Part shown: piece after piece, positions 6,769-16,458 of the stretch
How positions within the stretch are numbered: the stretch's first letter is position 1
Layout of the letters: each line of letters begins with the position of its first letter
Assembly: GCF_009789195.1 (NCBI RefSeq)
Contig: NZ_WSTC01000046.1
Span: 1-32,367 of the forward strand
Length of the DNA: 32,367 nt
Direction: 5' to 3'
Source: Paenibacillus sp. MMS18-CY102
GTDB lineage: Bacteria; Bacillota; Bacilli; Paenibacillales; Paenibacillaceae
Notes under the pieces: model-generated
Databases searched by the model: none
What the model was told of the DNA's origin: nothing
The model's input: only the letters and a program-made list of their open reading frames with translations
Made by a program: the position numbers and the translations under genes

Positions 6769-8139
6769 TCAATCCCGCGACAATGCTGTCGAACGGGCTG
6801 CTGGGCGCCTGCCCGAATTTGAGCCGCTATTGCTGTTGCTATTCGTTCCTGCCGCGCTATTGCTGCTGCCGCCGTTAGGCGCTCCTGGGAAAGATGATGT
6901 GTCTAATGACATCAGGAACTCCTCGTTCGTTTTCGAATCCGCAAGTTTCTTCAGGAAGCTGTCTACGAACTCCATAGAGTCATTCATGCTCTTGCGAATC
7001 GCCCACACTTTATCCAGCTCTTCCTTGGACAAAAGCATTTCCTCGCGGCGCGTTCCGGAGCGGCGAATGTCGAGTGCAGGGAAGATCCGGCGTTCCGCCA
7101 AACGGCGGTCCAGGTGCAGTTCCATATTGCCCGTGCCTTTAAACTCCTCATAAATCACATCATCCATCCGGGAGCCCGTCTCGATCAGTGCGGTTGCGAG
7201 AATCGTCAGGCTGCCGCCTTCTTCCACATTTCGCGCGGAACCGAAAAATCGCTTCGGACGATGAAAGGCCGCTGGATCGATACCACCGCTCAGCGTTCGG
7301 CCTGATGGCGGAATAACAAGGTTGTATGCGCGCGCTAAGCGCGTAATGCTATCGAGCAAAATCACAACGTCTTTCTTACTCTCTACAAGCCGAAGCGCTC
7401 TCTCAAGCACAAGCTCAGCTACTTTGATATGGTTTTCTGGCAATTCATCGAAGGTCGATGCAACTACTTCACCTTTGACCGAGCGCTGCATATCTGTAAC
7501 TTCCTCAGGCCGTTCATCTATAAGCAATACGAATAATTCAATGTCGGGATGATTAGCTGAGATACTATTCGCAATTTCTTTGAGAAGCAATGTTTTACCC
7601 GCTTTGGGCGGCGCCACAATTAAACCACGCTGTCCGAGTCCGACCGGTGCAAGCAAATCCATTATGCGTGTCGAGAGCTTGTTAGGGGCCATTTCTAGTA
7701 CCAATTTCTTCTCTGGGAAAAGAGGAGTAAGCGCGGGAAAGTGAAGGCGTTCTGCAGCAGTTTCAGGGTTTTCTCCATTCACGGCATTAACTTGCAGCAA
7801 ACCATAGTACCGTTCATTCTCTTTAGGAGGACGGCATTTGCCAGAAACCAAATCTCCGGACCGAAGGTCAAACCTACGAATTTGGGATTGCGAAATGTAG
7901 ATATCTTCATTACTGCTGGCGTAGTTAATTGGCCGTAAAAACCCAAAGCCATCCGGCAGAATATCCAGTATTCCTTGCATGAAGAAAAATCCACTCTTCT
8001 CCGCTTGCGCTCGCAGGATCGCGAAAATGAGTTCTTTTTTCTTAAATTGACCGTAATAAGGGATCTGGTACTGTTTAGCCAACTTGTACAGATCGGTCAA
8101 CTTCATCTCTTCCAGATCGTTGATCTGAAGATCCGTCAT
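6769..8139 (-). CDS. rho: Transcription termination factor Rho
   Basis: A 456-aa hexameric RNA-dependent ATPase. It has the N-terminal helix bundle ([20 protein letters not shown]), the OSB/CSD RNA-binding domain (DGFGFLRP, about 63-70), Walker A APPKAGKT (176-183), Walker B with [13 protein letters not shown], and the R-loop region (FKGTGNMEL). The body is typical, but after the conserved end near residue 418 there is a ~38-residue low-complexity tail of Ser, Asn, Gly and Ala ([19 protein letters not shown]) ending in basic residues. The ATG follows GGTGAG. It lies between murA and the radical SAM gene. Confidence 0.97.
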   Translation of the reverse strand: MTDLQINDLEEMKLTDLYKLAKQYQIPYYGQFKKKELIFAILRAQAEKSGFFFMQGILDILPDGFGFLRPINYASSNEDIYISQSQIRRFDLRSGDLVSGKCRPPKENERYYGLLQVNAVNGENPETAAERLHFPALTPLFPEKKLVLEMAPNKLSTRIMDLLAPVGLGQRGLIVAPPKAGKTLLLKEIANSISANHPDIELFVLLIDERPEEVTDMQRSVKGEVVASTFDELPENHIKVAELVLERALRLVESKKDVVILLDSITRLARAYNLVIPPSGRTLSGGIDPAAFHRPKRFFGSARNVEEGGSLTILATALIETGSRMDDVIYEEFKGTGNMELHLDRRLAERRIFPALDIRRSGTRREEMLLSKEELDKVWAIRKSMNDSMEFVDSFLKKLADSKTNEEFLMSLDTSSFPGAPNGGSSNSAAGTNSNSNSGSNSGRRPAARSTALSRD

Positions 8140-8149
8140 ATTCTCACCA

Positions 8150-8227
8150 CACTATTATATTTTGCTTACCAGCATTGCCCGAAACGGCGGACCCTATTCC
8201 GCCTCAGACGAAATCAGTACCGCCGTT
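8150..8227 (-). promoter_or_regulatory. rho leader with GC-rich stem
   Basis: The 109 nt between murA and rho hold an 8-bp stem AACGGCGG/CCGCCGTT (8220-8227 with 8183-8190) and a TATAAT close to the Shine-Dalgarno site. There is no T-run, so it is not a classical terminator. Rho genes are known to be autoregulated through their leaders; a role here is inferred. Confidence 0.35.
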
Positions 8228-8248
8228 CCCTGCAATGATCGACTTTCG

Positions 8249-9505
8249 TTATACGGTCTCGCGCCAAATATCTGCTCCAAGCCGGCGCAAATTGTCTACG
8301 AGATTGTCATAGCCACGATCGATATATTCTACACCCGTCACTTCGGTAATTCCTTCTTTAACCGTCAAGCCTGCAATAACAAGCGCCGCACCCGCGCGCA
8401 GATCTGTCGCATGCACTTTGGCTGCACTAAGCGGTCCGCCTTCAATGATAGCTGAACGGCCTTCCAATCGAATGTTCGCACCCATCATCGCAAGCTCCGG
8501 CACATGCTTAAAACGATTGCCGTAGATGTAGTCGGAGAGCACGCTGACTCCCTTAGCTTGCGTAAGAAGGCTCGTCATTGGCGATTGTAGATCAGTCGCA
8601 AAACCAGGATACACGAGCGCCTTTAGGTCAACCGCTTCATAGGGCTGGTCGCCCCCGACAATTCGAATCGCATCGTCCAATTCATCGACTGTCGCACCCA
8701 TCTCACGAAGCTTGGCCGTAACCGCCTCCATATGTTTCGGAATGACGCCTTCCACGGTAACGTTGCCACGTGTTGCAGCAGCCATAATCATATATGTGCC
8801 CGCCTGAATGCGGTCTGGAATAATAGAATGCCGGCAGCCGTGCAGCCGTTCAACACCTTCGATGCGAATGGTCTCCGTGCCAGCCCCTTTAATCTTAGCC
8901 CCCATGGCGTTAAGAAGTGTAGCAACATCTATAATTTCAGGCTCTTTCGCCGCATTCTCGATAATGGTAGAGCCTTTGGCCCTTGCAGCCGCCAGCATAA
9001 TATTAATCGTTGCGCCTACACTGACAATATCCAGATAAATCTTCGCACCGCGAAGCTCCTTGGCCGAAATCCGCATAGCGCCATGCTCATTGGTTACCGT
9101 AGCACCCAGTGCTTCAAATCCTTTAATATGCTGATCGATTGGACGCGGCTCAAAGTTGCAGCCTCCCGGAAGCCCAATAACCGCTTCGCCAAACCTTCCG
9201 AGCAATGCACCCATCAAATAATACGAAGCCCGCAGCATCTTTACCTTTCCATTAGGCATAGCAGTAGAGACCAAATTCGAAGGATCGATACGCATCATAT
9301 CTTCATGACGCTCTACTTTCGCTCCGAGATCCCGCAAAATCTCACTATATACGGCAACATCGCTTATCGCAGGCAAATTATCGAGCGTTACTTCTGTTTC
9401 TGCCAATATTGCAGCGGGAAGCAGCGCAACTGCACTGTTCTTGGCTCCGCTAATTTGAACTTCACCATGAAGCGGCCGACCACCGCGGATCATCAATTTC
9501 TCCAT
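8249..9505 (-). CDS. murA: UDP-N-acetylglucosamine 1-carboxyvinyltransferase (MurAB/MurZ type)
   Basis: A 418-aa enolpyruvyl transferase catalysing the first committed step of peptidoglycan synthesis (PEP plus UDP-GlcNAc). Visible are K22/N23 in [14 protein letters not shown]92 in LRASYYLMG, the catalytic Cys116 in GLPGGCNF (the fosfomycin target) and DRIQAGTY. The sequence and the rho-side location match B. subtilis MurAB (MurZ), the second of two MurA paralogues in Firmicutes. The start ATG has GGGGAGGA 13 nt upstream, which is longer than usual. A 300-nt hairpin-rich leader precedes it. The fbaA, tal and glpX genes that flank murAB in B. subtilis are missing. Confidence 0.95.
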   Translation of the reverse strand: MEKLMIRGGRPLHGEVQISGAKNSAVALLPAAILAETEVTLDNLPAISDVAVYSEILRDLGAKVERHEDMMRIDPSNLVSTAMPNGKVKMLRASYYLMGALLGRFGEAVIGLPGGCNFEPRPIDQHIKGFEALGATVTNEHGAMRISAKELRGAKIYLDIVSVGATINIMLAAARAKGSTIIENAAKEPEIIDVATLLNAMGAKIKGAGTETIRIEGVERLHGCRHSIIPDRIQAGTYMIMAAATRGNVTVEGVIPKHMEAVTAKLREMGATVDELDDAIRIVGGDQPYEAVDLKALVYPGFATDLQSPMTSLLTQAKGVSVLSDYIYGNRFKHVPELAMMGANIRLEGRSAIIEGGPLSAAKVHATDLRAGAALVIAGLTVKEGITEVTGVEYIDRGYDNLVDNLRRLGADIWRETV

Positions 9506-9815
9506 GCCTTAACCGATTCCTCCCCGTCAAAAGCGAACAAATAATCGAGCTTCAGCAGCCAATTATTGCACTAAACTCCCATGAATACGGCGAATCTCTC
9601 CCCTCGAACCGCATGCGGTCCAATATGGGAGAGACTGTCGCACATGCGTAAAGATGAGGTAAACGCCTCATCTTCGCAGGAGCATAGCTCCATATGGCCA
9701 AGCCGCCCTAAACGGGCGGTCATCGATTTCTTTATTCGGACGTTACGCTAAAAATTGCTGCTACCAATCAGACGGTTCTATCCCCAACAACTACTTGTCA
9801 TCCTGCGCTATTATA
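9506..9815 (-). promoter_or_regulatory. Long structured leader of murA
   Basis: No gene is visible here. On the minus strand a TATAAT (9810-9815) with only a weak -35 (TTTACT at 19 bp) is followed by three hairpins: ACCGCCC/GGGCGGC (9702-9720), AAGATGAGG/CCTCATCTT (9651-9674), and TCTCTCCC/GGGGAGAGA (9595-9634) enclosing the palindrome ACCGCATGCGGT. None has a following T-run. I matched it to no known riboswitch consensus that I can recall. It may be a regulated leader or decayed sequence. Confidence 0.4.
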
Positions 9816-9856
9816 CCACACCGCGCCCACGTATAGTAAATGGATTGTCCGCTAAA

Positions 9857-9887
9857 CAAAAAAAGGGACCCGTAAGGTTAGGTCCCT
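9857..9887 (-). terminator. Terminator after spo0F
   Basis: Minus strand: 7-bp stem AGGGACC/GGTCCCT (9864-9870 with 9881-9887), then TTTTTTTG. The 5' arm overlaps the last codons of spo0F. Confidence 0.85.
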
Positions 9888-10276
9888 ATCGCATAACGAT
9901 TCGTTTGGTCACCTCGCAGCTGGCTGTTCACCGCTAAGCGCATCTCATCAATATCAAACGGTTTTGTAAAATGCATCAGTGCTCCCAAGTCAGTCGCTTC
10001 CTTAATGATATCCAGCTCACCATACGCTGTCATCATAATGACTTTAATATCAACGTCAATCGCCTTAATGTGCCGCAGAATTTCAAGCCCATCCATTCCC
10101 GGAATCTTCATATCAAGCAGCACAAGATCCGGTTTTTCCAATCGAACGATTTCCAAAGCGAGCTTACCGTTAGATGCTTGGAAAGTCGAGTATCCCTCGC
10201 TACTGAACACTTCCATCAGTAAGACGCGAATGCCATTCTGGTCATCGACAATCAACACTTTGTTCTTCTCCACCAT
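9878..10276 (-). CDS. spo0F: Sporulation phosphorelay response regulator Spo0F
   Basis: A 132-aa single-domain receiver very close to B. subtilis Spo0[13 protein letters not shown] (acidic pair), the phosphorylated Asp in [13 protein letters not shown], Thr in MMTAYGELD, Lys in [12 protein letters not shown]. It takes phosphate from Kin histidine kinases and passes it to Spo0B and on to Spo0A. The frame is open to 10345, but the ATG at 10276 gives the family start ([13 protein letters not shown]) with GGGAGG upstream, though only about 4-5 nt away. A sigma-H-type promoter lies about 60-90 nt upstream, and its own terminator follows. It is next to pyrG, as in B. subtilis. Confidence 0.96.
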   Translation of the reverse strand: MVEKNKVLIVDDQNGIRVLLMEVFSSEGYSTFQASNGKLALEIVRLEKPDLVLLDMKIPGMDGLEILRHIKAIDVDIKVIMMTAYGELDIIKEATDLGALMHFTKPFDIDEMRLAVNSQLRGDQTNRYAIGT

Positions 10277-10337
10277 ATAACCTCCCATGAACACCACGAT
10301 CGCCCAGCCTTGGACGTACCCGACAGTCGTTAAATAT

Positions 10338-10365
10338 ATTCGCATATGTATCCATAATTTCCTGC
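10338..10365 (-). promoter_or_regulatory. Sigma-H-type promoter of spo0F
   Basis: Minus strand: GCAGGAAAT, 12-nt spacer, TGCGAAT. This agrees with the B. subtilis sigma-H consensus RnAGGAwWW-N11-12-RnnGAAT except for the first base of the -10. B. subtilis spo0F also has a sigma-H promoter. Confidence 0.7.
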
Positions 10366-10492
10366 ATCTTTATCAAAAAAAGGAATTACATGTCTTGTCA
10401 GATATTGGCGATAACTCCACAAGCTCAATTCCCACCCTTAATCACTACCCAAACAAGCACCTTCCTTAATCACCCTTTTTAGAGACAAATTT

Positions 10493-10532
10493 AAAAAAAA
10501 TCCCTGTTTCTCGTAAGTTGAGAAACAGGGAT
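10493..10532 (-). terminator. Terminator after pyrG
   Basis: Minus strand: perfect 13-bp stem ATCCCTGTTTCTC/GAGAAACAGGGAT (10520-10532 with 10500-10512), then eight T residues. Confidence 0.93.
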
Positions 10533-10540
10533 GGATTCCA

Positions 10541-12175
<1,635 letters not shown>

Positions 12176-12271
12176 TTAATGTTTAGGTTTGCCTATTGTT
12201 GCCGTATTCAGTGGTGCACACCGACATGGAGTGCCTTCCAATTTGTGGAGCGGCCATCTCGTCCTTCTGGC

Positions 12272-12303
12272 AAAAAAGGTTTCGCCGTCCGATAACGGAC
12301 GGC
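12272..12303 (-). terminator. Second hairpin in pyrG leader
   Basis: Minus strand: perfect 8-bp stem GCCGTCCG/CGGACGGC with a TTAT loop, then GAAACC and six T residues. The T-run is 6 nt from the stem, so termination strength is uncertain. It lies about 125 nt before the pyrG start. Confidence 0.5.
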
Positions 12304-12334
12304 GTCCTGAGTAGAAAGGAAGTTAAATGGCAAA

Positions 12335-12380
12335 ATAAAAAAAGTGACACCCGTGTCCACGGGGCACTTTAGATCTAAAG
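12335..12380 (-). promoter_or_regulatory. Terminator/attenuator candidate in pyrG leader
   Basis: Minus strand: stem AAGTG-CCCGT against ACGGG-CACTT (12342-12369), then TTTTTTT. The 5' arm is joined to a perfect 14-bp palindrome, CTTTAGATCTAAAG (12367-12380), which could compete with it. Its place between rpoE and pyrG suits the pyrG attenuator known from B. subtilis. I could not find the expected GGGC start site with a good promoter, so it may simply be a terminator. Confidence 0.6.
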
Positions 12381-12508
12381 TATACGGATTATTAGCGAGA
12401 ATAAGCCGGACAAGTAGTCCAAATGTTACAAATTTCTTATTCCGCAATCAGAAGCCCATGCAATAGTTTACCCGCTCGCGGTAAGCCTGTCAAGTAAAGT
12501 CCATGACT

Positions 12509-12546
12509 AAAAAAGCTCCGCTGTTCCCAAATGGAACATGCGGAGC
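12509..12546 (-). terminator. Terminator after rpoE
   Basis: Minus strand: stem GCTCCGC/GCGGAGC with inner GTTCC/GGAAC and a short loop, then six T residues. It lies about 20 nt after the rpoE stop codon. Confidence 0.9.
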
Positions 12547-12563
12547 CTCTGCCAATCATTCGC

Positions 12564-13133
12564 TTATTTGTCGTCGCCTTCATCATCGTCTTGATCGTCG
12601 TCGAAGTCTTCATCCTCATCGTCGCCTTCATCACCCTCAGCGTCCGAATCTTCTTCGATCTCTTCTTCGTCAATGACTTCCTCATCAACTTCGGCTTCTT
12701 CTTCGCCTTCTTCGAATCCTTCACGATCCTCATCGTATGAATCGTAATCTTCCTCGTCCGGCGTGTACGCCTCTTCTTCCTCGTCCGCGTAGATATCCTC
12801 GTCGTCCAGATCGTCGTCATCATTAATAATGCGAGGGCGCTTCGCATTCGTAACCGGATCTTCATTACGTTCAACCGGATACCAGCGTTTCAGTCCCCAG
12901 TTATTGTTACCGACGCAGGCAAATCGCCCGTCGATGTTGATTTCCGTATATACTTGCGCAATTACATCATTGATTTTCTCCGGATCCAACTCGCGAATCT
13001 TAGCGATCTCCATCATCATGTCCCGATAGTACATCGGCGTGTTGGTCGCTTTCAGCACTTCGAAAGCCAAGTCCACCATTGGCATTTCCTGAATGCGTTC
13101 GCGGTCCCATTTTGCGGCGAAATCGATGCTCAT
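12564..13133 (-). CDS. rpoE: DNA-directed RNA polymerase delta subunit
   Basis: A 189-aa protein with the delta-subunit layout: an N-terminal HARE-HTH globular domain (MPMVDLAFEVLKATNTPMYYRDM to NNNWGLKRWYP, about 18-85) and a C-terminal half made almost wholly of Asp and Glu (about 105-189). Delta is specific to Firmicutes and promotes RNA polymerase recycling and sensitivity to initiating NTP. The ATG follows GGGAGGAT at 8 nt. It precedes pyrG, as in B. subtilis. The repetitive GA-rich acidic tail yields long basic antisense frames that are not genes. Confidence 0.95.
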   Translation of the reverse strand: MSIDFAAKWDRERIQEMPMVDLAFEVLKATNTPMYYRDMMMEIAKIRELDPEKINDVIAQVYTEINIDGRFACVGNNNWGLKRWYPVERNEDPVTNAKRPRIINDDDDLDDEDIYADEEEEAYTPDEEDYDSYDEDREGFEEGEEEAEVDEEVIDEEEIEEDSDAEGDEGDDEDEDFDDDQDDDEGDDK

Positions 13134-13256
13134 ACTGACCCATCCTCCCGTGCTACTTCAATAGCAAAAATGCCGTTCATATACGATTGTTACCGTATCA
13201 ACCTATAGTAAAACCTATTTCCCTTAAAAATGCAAGCTTATAGGCTTGTCCGTGCG

Positions 13257-13285
13257 CAAAAAGCGAAGGGCAAATCCCCTTCGCT
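13257..13285 (-). terminator. Terminator on the minus strand with no gene before it
   Basis: Minus strand: 9-bp stem AGCGAAGGG/CCCTTCGCT (13262-13270 with 13277-13285), then TTTTT. The nearest minus-strand gene upstream is argS, which has its own terminator 1.4 kb away; the gene between is on the plus strand. Confidence 0.7.
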
Positions 13286-13408
13286 CTGACTGTATCCTTC
13301 CGGATTGGATGTTTCCATCCGCCTGCCGGGCCGGCGGGAGCCTTCGCGGGGCTCTTACATCATCGTATGTCTTTCTCCGCTTTTTGACACGGTTTCAAGC
13401 CTAATTAT

Positions 13409-14626
13409 ATGAAAAAAGGCAACTTGCTCATGCAGCGCTCGACGCTCGTTCATACAATACTGCAGCATCGTCGTCGGGAGGGGACCCGTAATTTGGACAC
13501 CACCGCTTTTCTCCGTTGGCTGCAGGGCATGATGACCGAGAAGAACGTGAGCCACAAAAAGAGAATCATTCGGTTCCAACACAGCCAAGACTTTCGCCGT
13601 TTCGTGCATGAGTGGTCAGAAATGAAGGCATCGGTCTCGTCGCTGCAGTCGGTCAGGCAGATGGGCATTATTCAGGCGATCTCCTGCCCGATTCCCGACG
13701 ACCAGCCTCATCGCCGGTTCGATGGCCGCGTCTGGGTGGAAACCGACCAGCGTGTCCGCATTCACACAGCAACCCAGCGGGCATCAGCTCCGGACAAAGG
13801 CATTCCTTGGGGCGTATCCAACATTAAGGCCCCACAAGCATGGAGCACGACAACCGGCCACAAAATTAAAATCGGCGTCGTCGACACCGGCGTTGATTTT
13901 AGCCATCCCGATTTGCGCCAGTCGCTCGCACGGGGCATCAATCTGCTCAATCGCAGCTTGCTGCCGCATGACGACAACGGCCATGGCACGCATATCGCTG
14001 GCACAATCGCTGCGGCCAATCAATTACAAGGGATGATCGGCGTAGCGCCTCGCTCCTCCATCCATCCCATTAAAGCGTTCGACCATAACGGAAGCGCCTA
14101 TGTCTCCGATATTATACTCGCGATCGAGTGGTGCGTGCGTAATCGGATGAACATTATCAACATGAGCTTCGGCATGAAATCGCGAAGCAAGGCGTTGTTA
14201 AGCGCTGTGACGAACGCTGCGAACGCCGGCGTTATTATTGTTGCCTCATCCGGCAACGACGGCAAACGCCGCGCAATCGATTATCCTGCCCGCTACCCAC
14301 AGACGATATCTGTCGGCGCTACGACACGCCTGCGGCGCATTGCGCCCTTCAGCAATCGCGGCATCTACATCGATATCTATGCACCTGGTGACAAAATCAC
14401 TTCCGCTTGGCTAAAAGGCAAGTACCATGAGATGAGCGGCACGTCGATGGCAACCTCGCATGTAAGCGGCGCTGTAGCGCTGTTGCTCGCCAAGCACCCC
14501 GATTTAACACCGAGCGAAGTGAAAGCGATATTGCGGCGCTCTATGCAGCCACTCAAAGGCAAGCGTTCCCCTCGGGTAACCGGCGAGATCGACATCGCCA
14601 AAATGCTGCAGGTTTCAGACCGCTAG
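13409..14626 (+). CDS. Subtilisin-like serine peptidase (S8 family)
   Basis: A 405-aa protease with a complete subtilase triad: D159 (GVVDTGVDFSHPD), H192 (NGHGTHIAGT) and S346 (SGTSMATSH), plus the oxyanion-hole N283 (SSGND). An N-terminal region of about 130 residues with KKRIIRFQ-to-MGIIQAISCPI resembles an I9-type propeptide. No signal peptide is visible; the N-terminus is basic and polar, so it may be cytoplasmic or leave by another route. The ATG used has no good Shine-Dalgarno; another ATG at 13430 has AAAAAAGG about 10 nt upstream and may be the true start. It is the only plus-strand gene of the first 18 kb, placed between argS and rpoE. Confidence 0.9.
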   Translation: MKKGNLLMQRSTLVHTILQHRRREGTRNLDTTAFLRWLQGMMTEKNVSHKKRIIRFQHSQDFRRFVHEWSEMKASVSSLQSVRQMGIIQAISCPIPDDQPHRRFDGRVWVETDQRVRIHTATQRASAPDKGIPWGVSNIKAPQAWSTTTGHKIKIGVVDTGVDFSHPDLRQSLARGINLLNRSLLPHDDNGHGTHIAGTIAAANQLQGMIGVAPRSSIHPIKAFDHNGSAYVSDIILAIEWCVRNRMNIINMSFGMKSRSKALLSAVTNAANAGVIIVASSGNDGKRRAIDYPARYPQTISVGATTRLRRIAPFSNRGIYIDIYAPGDKITSAWLKGKYHEMSGTSMATSHVSGAVALLLAKHPDLTPSEVKAILRRSMQPLKGKRSPRVTGEIDIAKMLQVSDR

Positions 14627-14681
14627 CTGCGGCGAACACATGAGTAGCCGAGTTGTATTTCGAAGCTCATTTCGACCGACG

Positions 14682-14722
14682 TAAAAAGCCAGGAGCACCC
14701 CGACGGGGCACTCCTGGCTTTG
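14682..14722 (-). terminator. Terminator between the peptidase gene and argS, mainly for argS
   Basis: On the minus strand the arms AGCCAGGAGTGCCCC and GGGGTGCTCCTGGCT (14705-14719 with 14687-14701) pair over 15 bp using two G-U wobbles, then TTTTTAC. On the plus strand those two positions become C-A mismatches and the T-run is short, so it should work better for argS. Confidence 0.88.
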
Positions 14723-14738
14723 ATTGTTTGCGGGAAGA

Positions 14739-16418
14739 TTACATTCTCTCCGGCGCTGTAACGCCGACGAGCTTCAGCACGTTAGCGATGACGATACGTG
14801 TTGAGGCGAGCAAAGCAAGACGCGCTTGCGTCTGCTCGGCATCGTCTGTCATGACGCGCTCCGCTTTGTAATAGCTATGGAATTGCGCAGCCAGCTCATA
14901 CACATAGCGGATAAGGCGATGCGGCGCATATTGCTCAGCTGCATCCGTAATTTCCTGCGGCAGCTCTCCGAGCTTGCGCAGCAGGTCATACTCTTGCTCA
15001 GTCTCCAGGCGGGACAGGTCAATATCAGACAGCGGGCGCATTGTGATCCCTTGCTCTTCAGCTTGGCGGAAAATGCTGCAAATCCGCGCATGCGCATACT
15101 GCACATAGAACACCGGATTTTCGTTCGATGTCGATACAGCGAGATCCATATCGAAATCCAGATGGGAGTCCATGCTGCGCATCGTAAAGAAGTAACGGAT
15201 CGCATCGACGCCCACTTCATCCATCAGGTCTTCCATCGTTACCGCTTTGCCGGTCCGCTTGGACATTTTCACCTTCTCGCCGTCTTGGAACAGGCTGACC
15301 ATCTGTGCGATGAGAACCGTAAGCTTGCCTGGATCGTTGCCGAGCGCCTCCATCGCCGCTTTCATCCGCGGAATATAGCCGTGGTGATCAGCGCCCCAAA
15401 TGTTGATCAGGCGGTCATAGCCCCGGCCATACTTCACCCGATGATAAGCAATGTCCGGCGTCAAATACGTGTACGAGCCGTCATTTTTGACCAAAACGCG
15501 GTTCTTGTCGTCGCCGAATTGCATCGTGTTAAGCCACGTCGCACCTTCCTCTTCATACACATGCCCGGTTGCGCGCAGTGCATCCAGGCCTTGCTCAACT
15601 AACCCTTGCTCGTACAACGAGGTTTCGCTGTACCACAGGTCGAAGCCTACGCGGAAGCGGCCGAGGTCACGCTTGATTTTGTCCAGCTCGCGCTCCAAGC
15701 CGTATTGGCGGAAGAAGCTGAACCGCTCATCGTCAGGCAGCGACAGCAAGCGATCGCCCTCTTGCGTTGCCAGCTCTTGCGCAAAACCGACAATATCAGC
15801 GCCATGGTAGCCATCCTCCGGCATAACCGCCTCTTGCCCAAGCGCTTGCTTGTAGCGCGCTTCAATGGAGTACGCCAAGTTCTCTACCTGTTTGCCTGCG
15901 TCATTAATATAATATTCACGCGTCACTTCATGGCCTGCAAAATCAAGCACGTTGCACAGCGCATCGCCAACTGCCGCACCACGCGCATGCCCTAAGTGAA
16001 GGCTGCCCGTTGGATTGGCGCTTACGAATTCCACTTCCACGCGCTTGCCTGCACCTGCATTTACACGTCCATAGTTTTCACCCGCGGATAGCACTTCGGT
16101 TACAACAGGATACAGATAGCTTTTGTTCAAACGGAAGTTAATGAAGCCTGGGCCTGCAATCTCAGCCGATTCAATCGACGCCGATGCCGTGTCTAGGTTC
16201 GCAATAATCGCTTCCGCGATCTGGCGCGGATTGCGCTTCGCCAGCTTCGTCAGCTGCATCGCTGCATTCGTCGCGAGGTCGCCATGCGACTTGTCGCGCG
16301 GCACTTCAAGCACGAACGCCGGAAGCTCCTCTTGTGTTGCTAAGCCCGCGGTTACTACCGCATTAGCCAGCGCTGTTTTGACACTATCATATAACCGTTC
16401 AATCGCATTCGTCGCCAT
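14739..16418 (-). CDS. argS: Arginyl-tRNA synthetase
   Basis: A 559-aa class I synthetase. It shows the N-terminal Arg-S domain (about 1-90), the HIGH-type signature in GSLHLGHARG (about 136-145), the KMSKR loop (VKMSKRTGKAVTMEDL), and the DALR anticodon-binding C-terminus (EQYAPHRLIRYVYELA to LKLVGVTAPERM). The ATG follows AAGGGGA at 9 nt. It lies 40 nt after ywiB; the pair is preceded by a T-box leader, as expected for an aminoacyl-tRNA synthetase gene under tRNA-sensing control. Confidence 0.97.
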   Translation of the reverse strand: MATNAIERLYDSVKTALANAVVTAGLATQEELPAFVLEVPRDKSHGDLATNAAMQLTKLAKRNPRQIAEAIIANLDTASASIESAEIAGPGFINFRLNKSYLYPVVTEVLSAGENYGRVNAGAGKRVEVEFVSANPTGSLHLGHARGAAVGDALCNVLDFAGHEVTREYYINDAGKQVENLAYSIEARYKQALGQEAVMPEDGYHGADIVGFAQELATQEGDRLLSLPDDERFSFFRQYGLERELDKIKRDLGRFRVGFDLWYSETSLYEQGLVEQGLDALRATGHVYEEEGATWLNTMQFGDDKNRVLVKNDGSYTYLTPDIAYHRVKYGRGYDRLINIWGADHHGYIPRMKAAMEALGNDPGKLTVLIAQMVSLFQDGEKVKMSKRTGKAVTMEDLMDEVGVDAIRYFFTMRSMDSHLDFDMDLAVSTSNENPVFYVQYAHARICSIFRQAEEQGITMRPLSDIDLSRLETEQEYDLLRKLGELPQEITDAAEQYAPHRLIRYVYELAAQFHSYYKAERVMTDDAEQTQARLALLASTRIVIANVLKLVGVTAPERM

Positions 16419-16458
16419 CGTTGATTCGTCCCCTTATCATACTGGATTAGATTATTGC

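Noticed and set aside
8732-9544. 270-codon open frame on the plus strand
   Set aside because: Antisense to murA with no family features; the murA frame is fully conserved.
10371-10492. Possible Spo0A box upstream of spo0F (TTGTCAGA, minus direction)
   Set aside because: Two mismatches to the TTGTCGAA core; too weak to claim.
12579-12800. Repetitive GA/TC-rich stretch resembling a tandem repeat
   Set aside because: It is the acidic tail of the delta subunit; codons vary between GAT, GAC, GAA and GAG as in normal coding sequence.
12437-12874. Lys/Arg/Thr-rich 145-codon frame on the minus strand
   Set aside because: An out-of-frame reading of the Asp/Glu-rich tail of rpoE; the basic repeats are a by-product of GA-rich codons.
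14826-15602. 258-codon open frame on the plus strand
   Set aside because: It is antisense to argS, has no ribosome site or domain, and its composition (His/Arg/Val-rich) is that of a complement of a coding frame.
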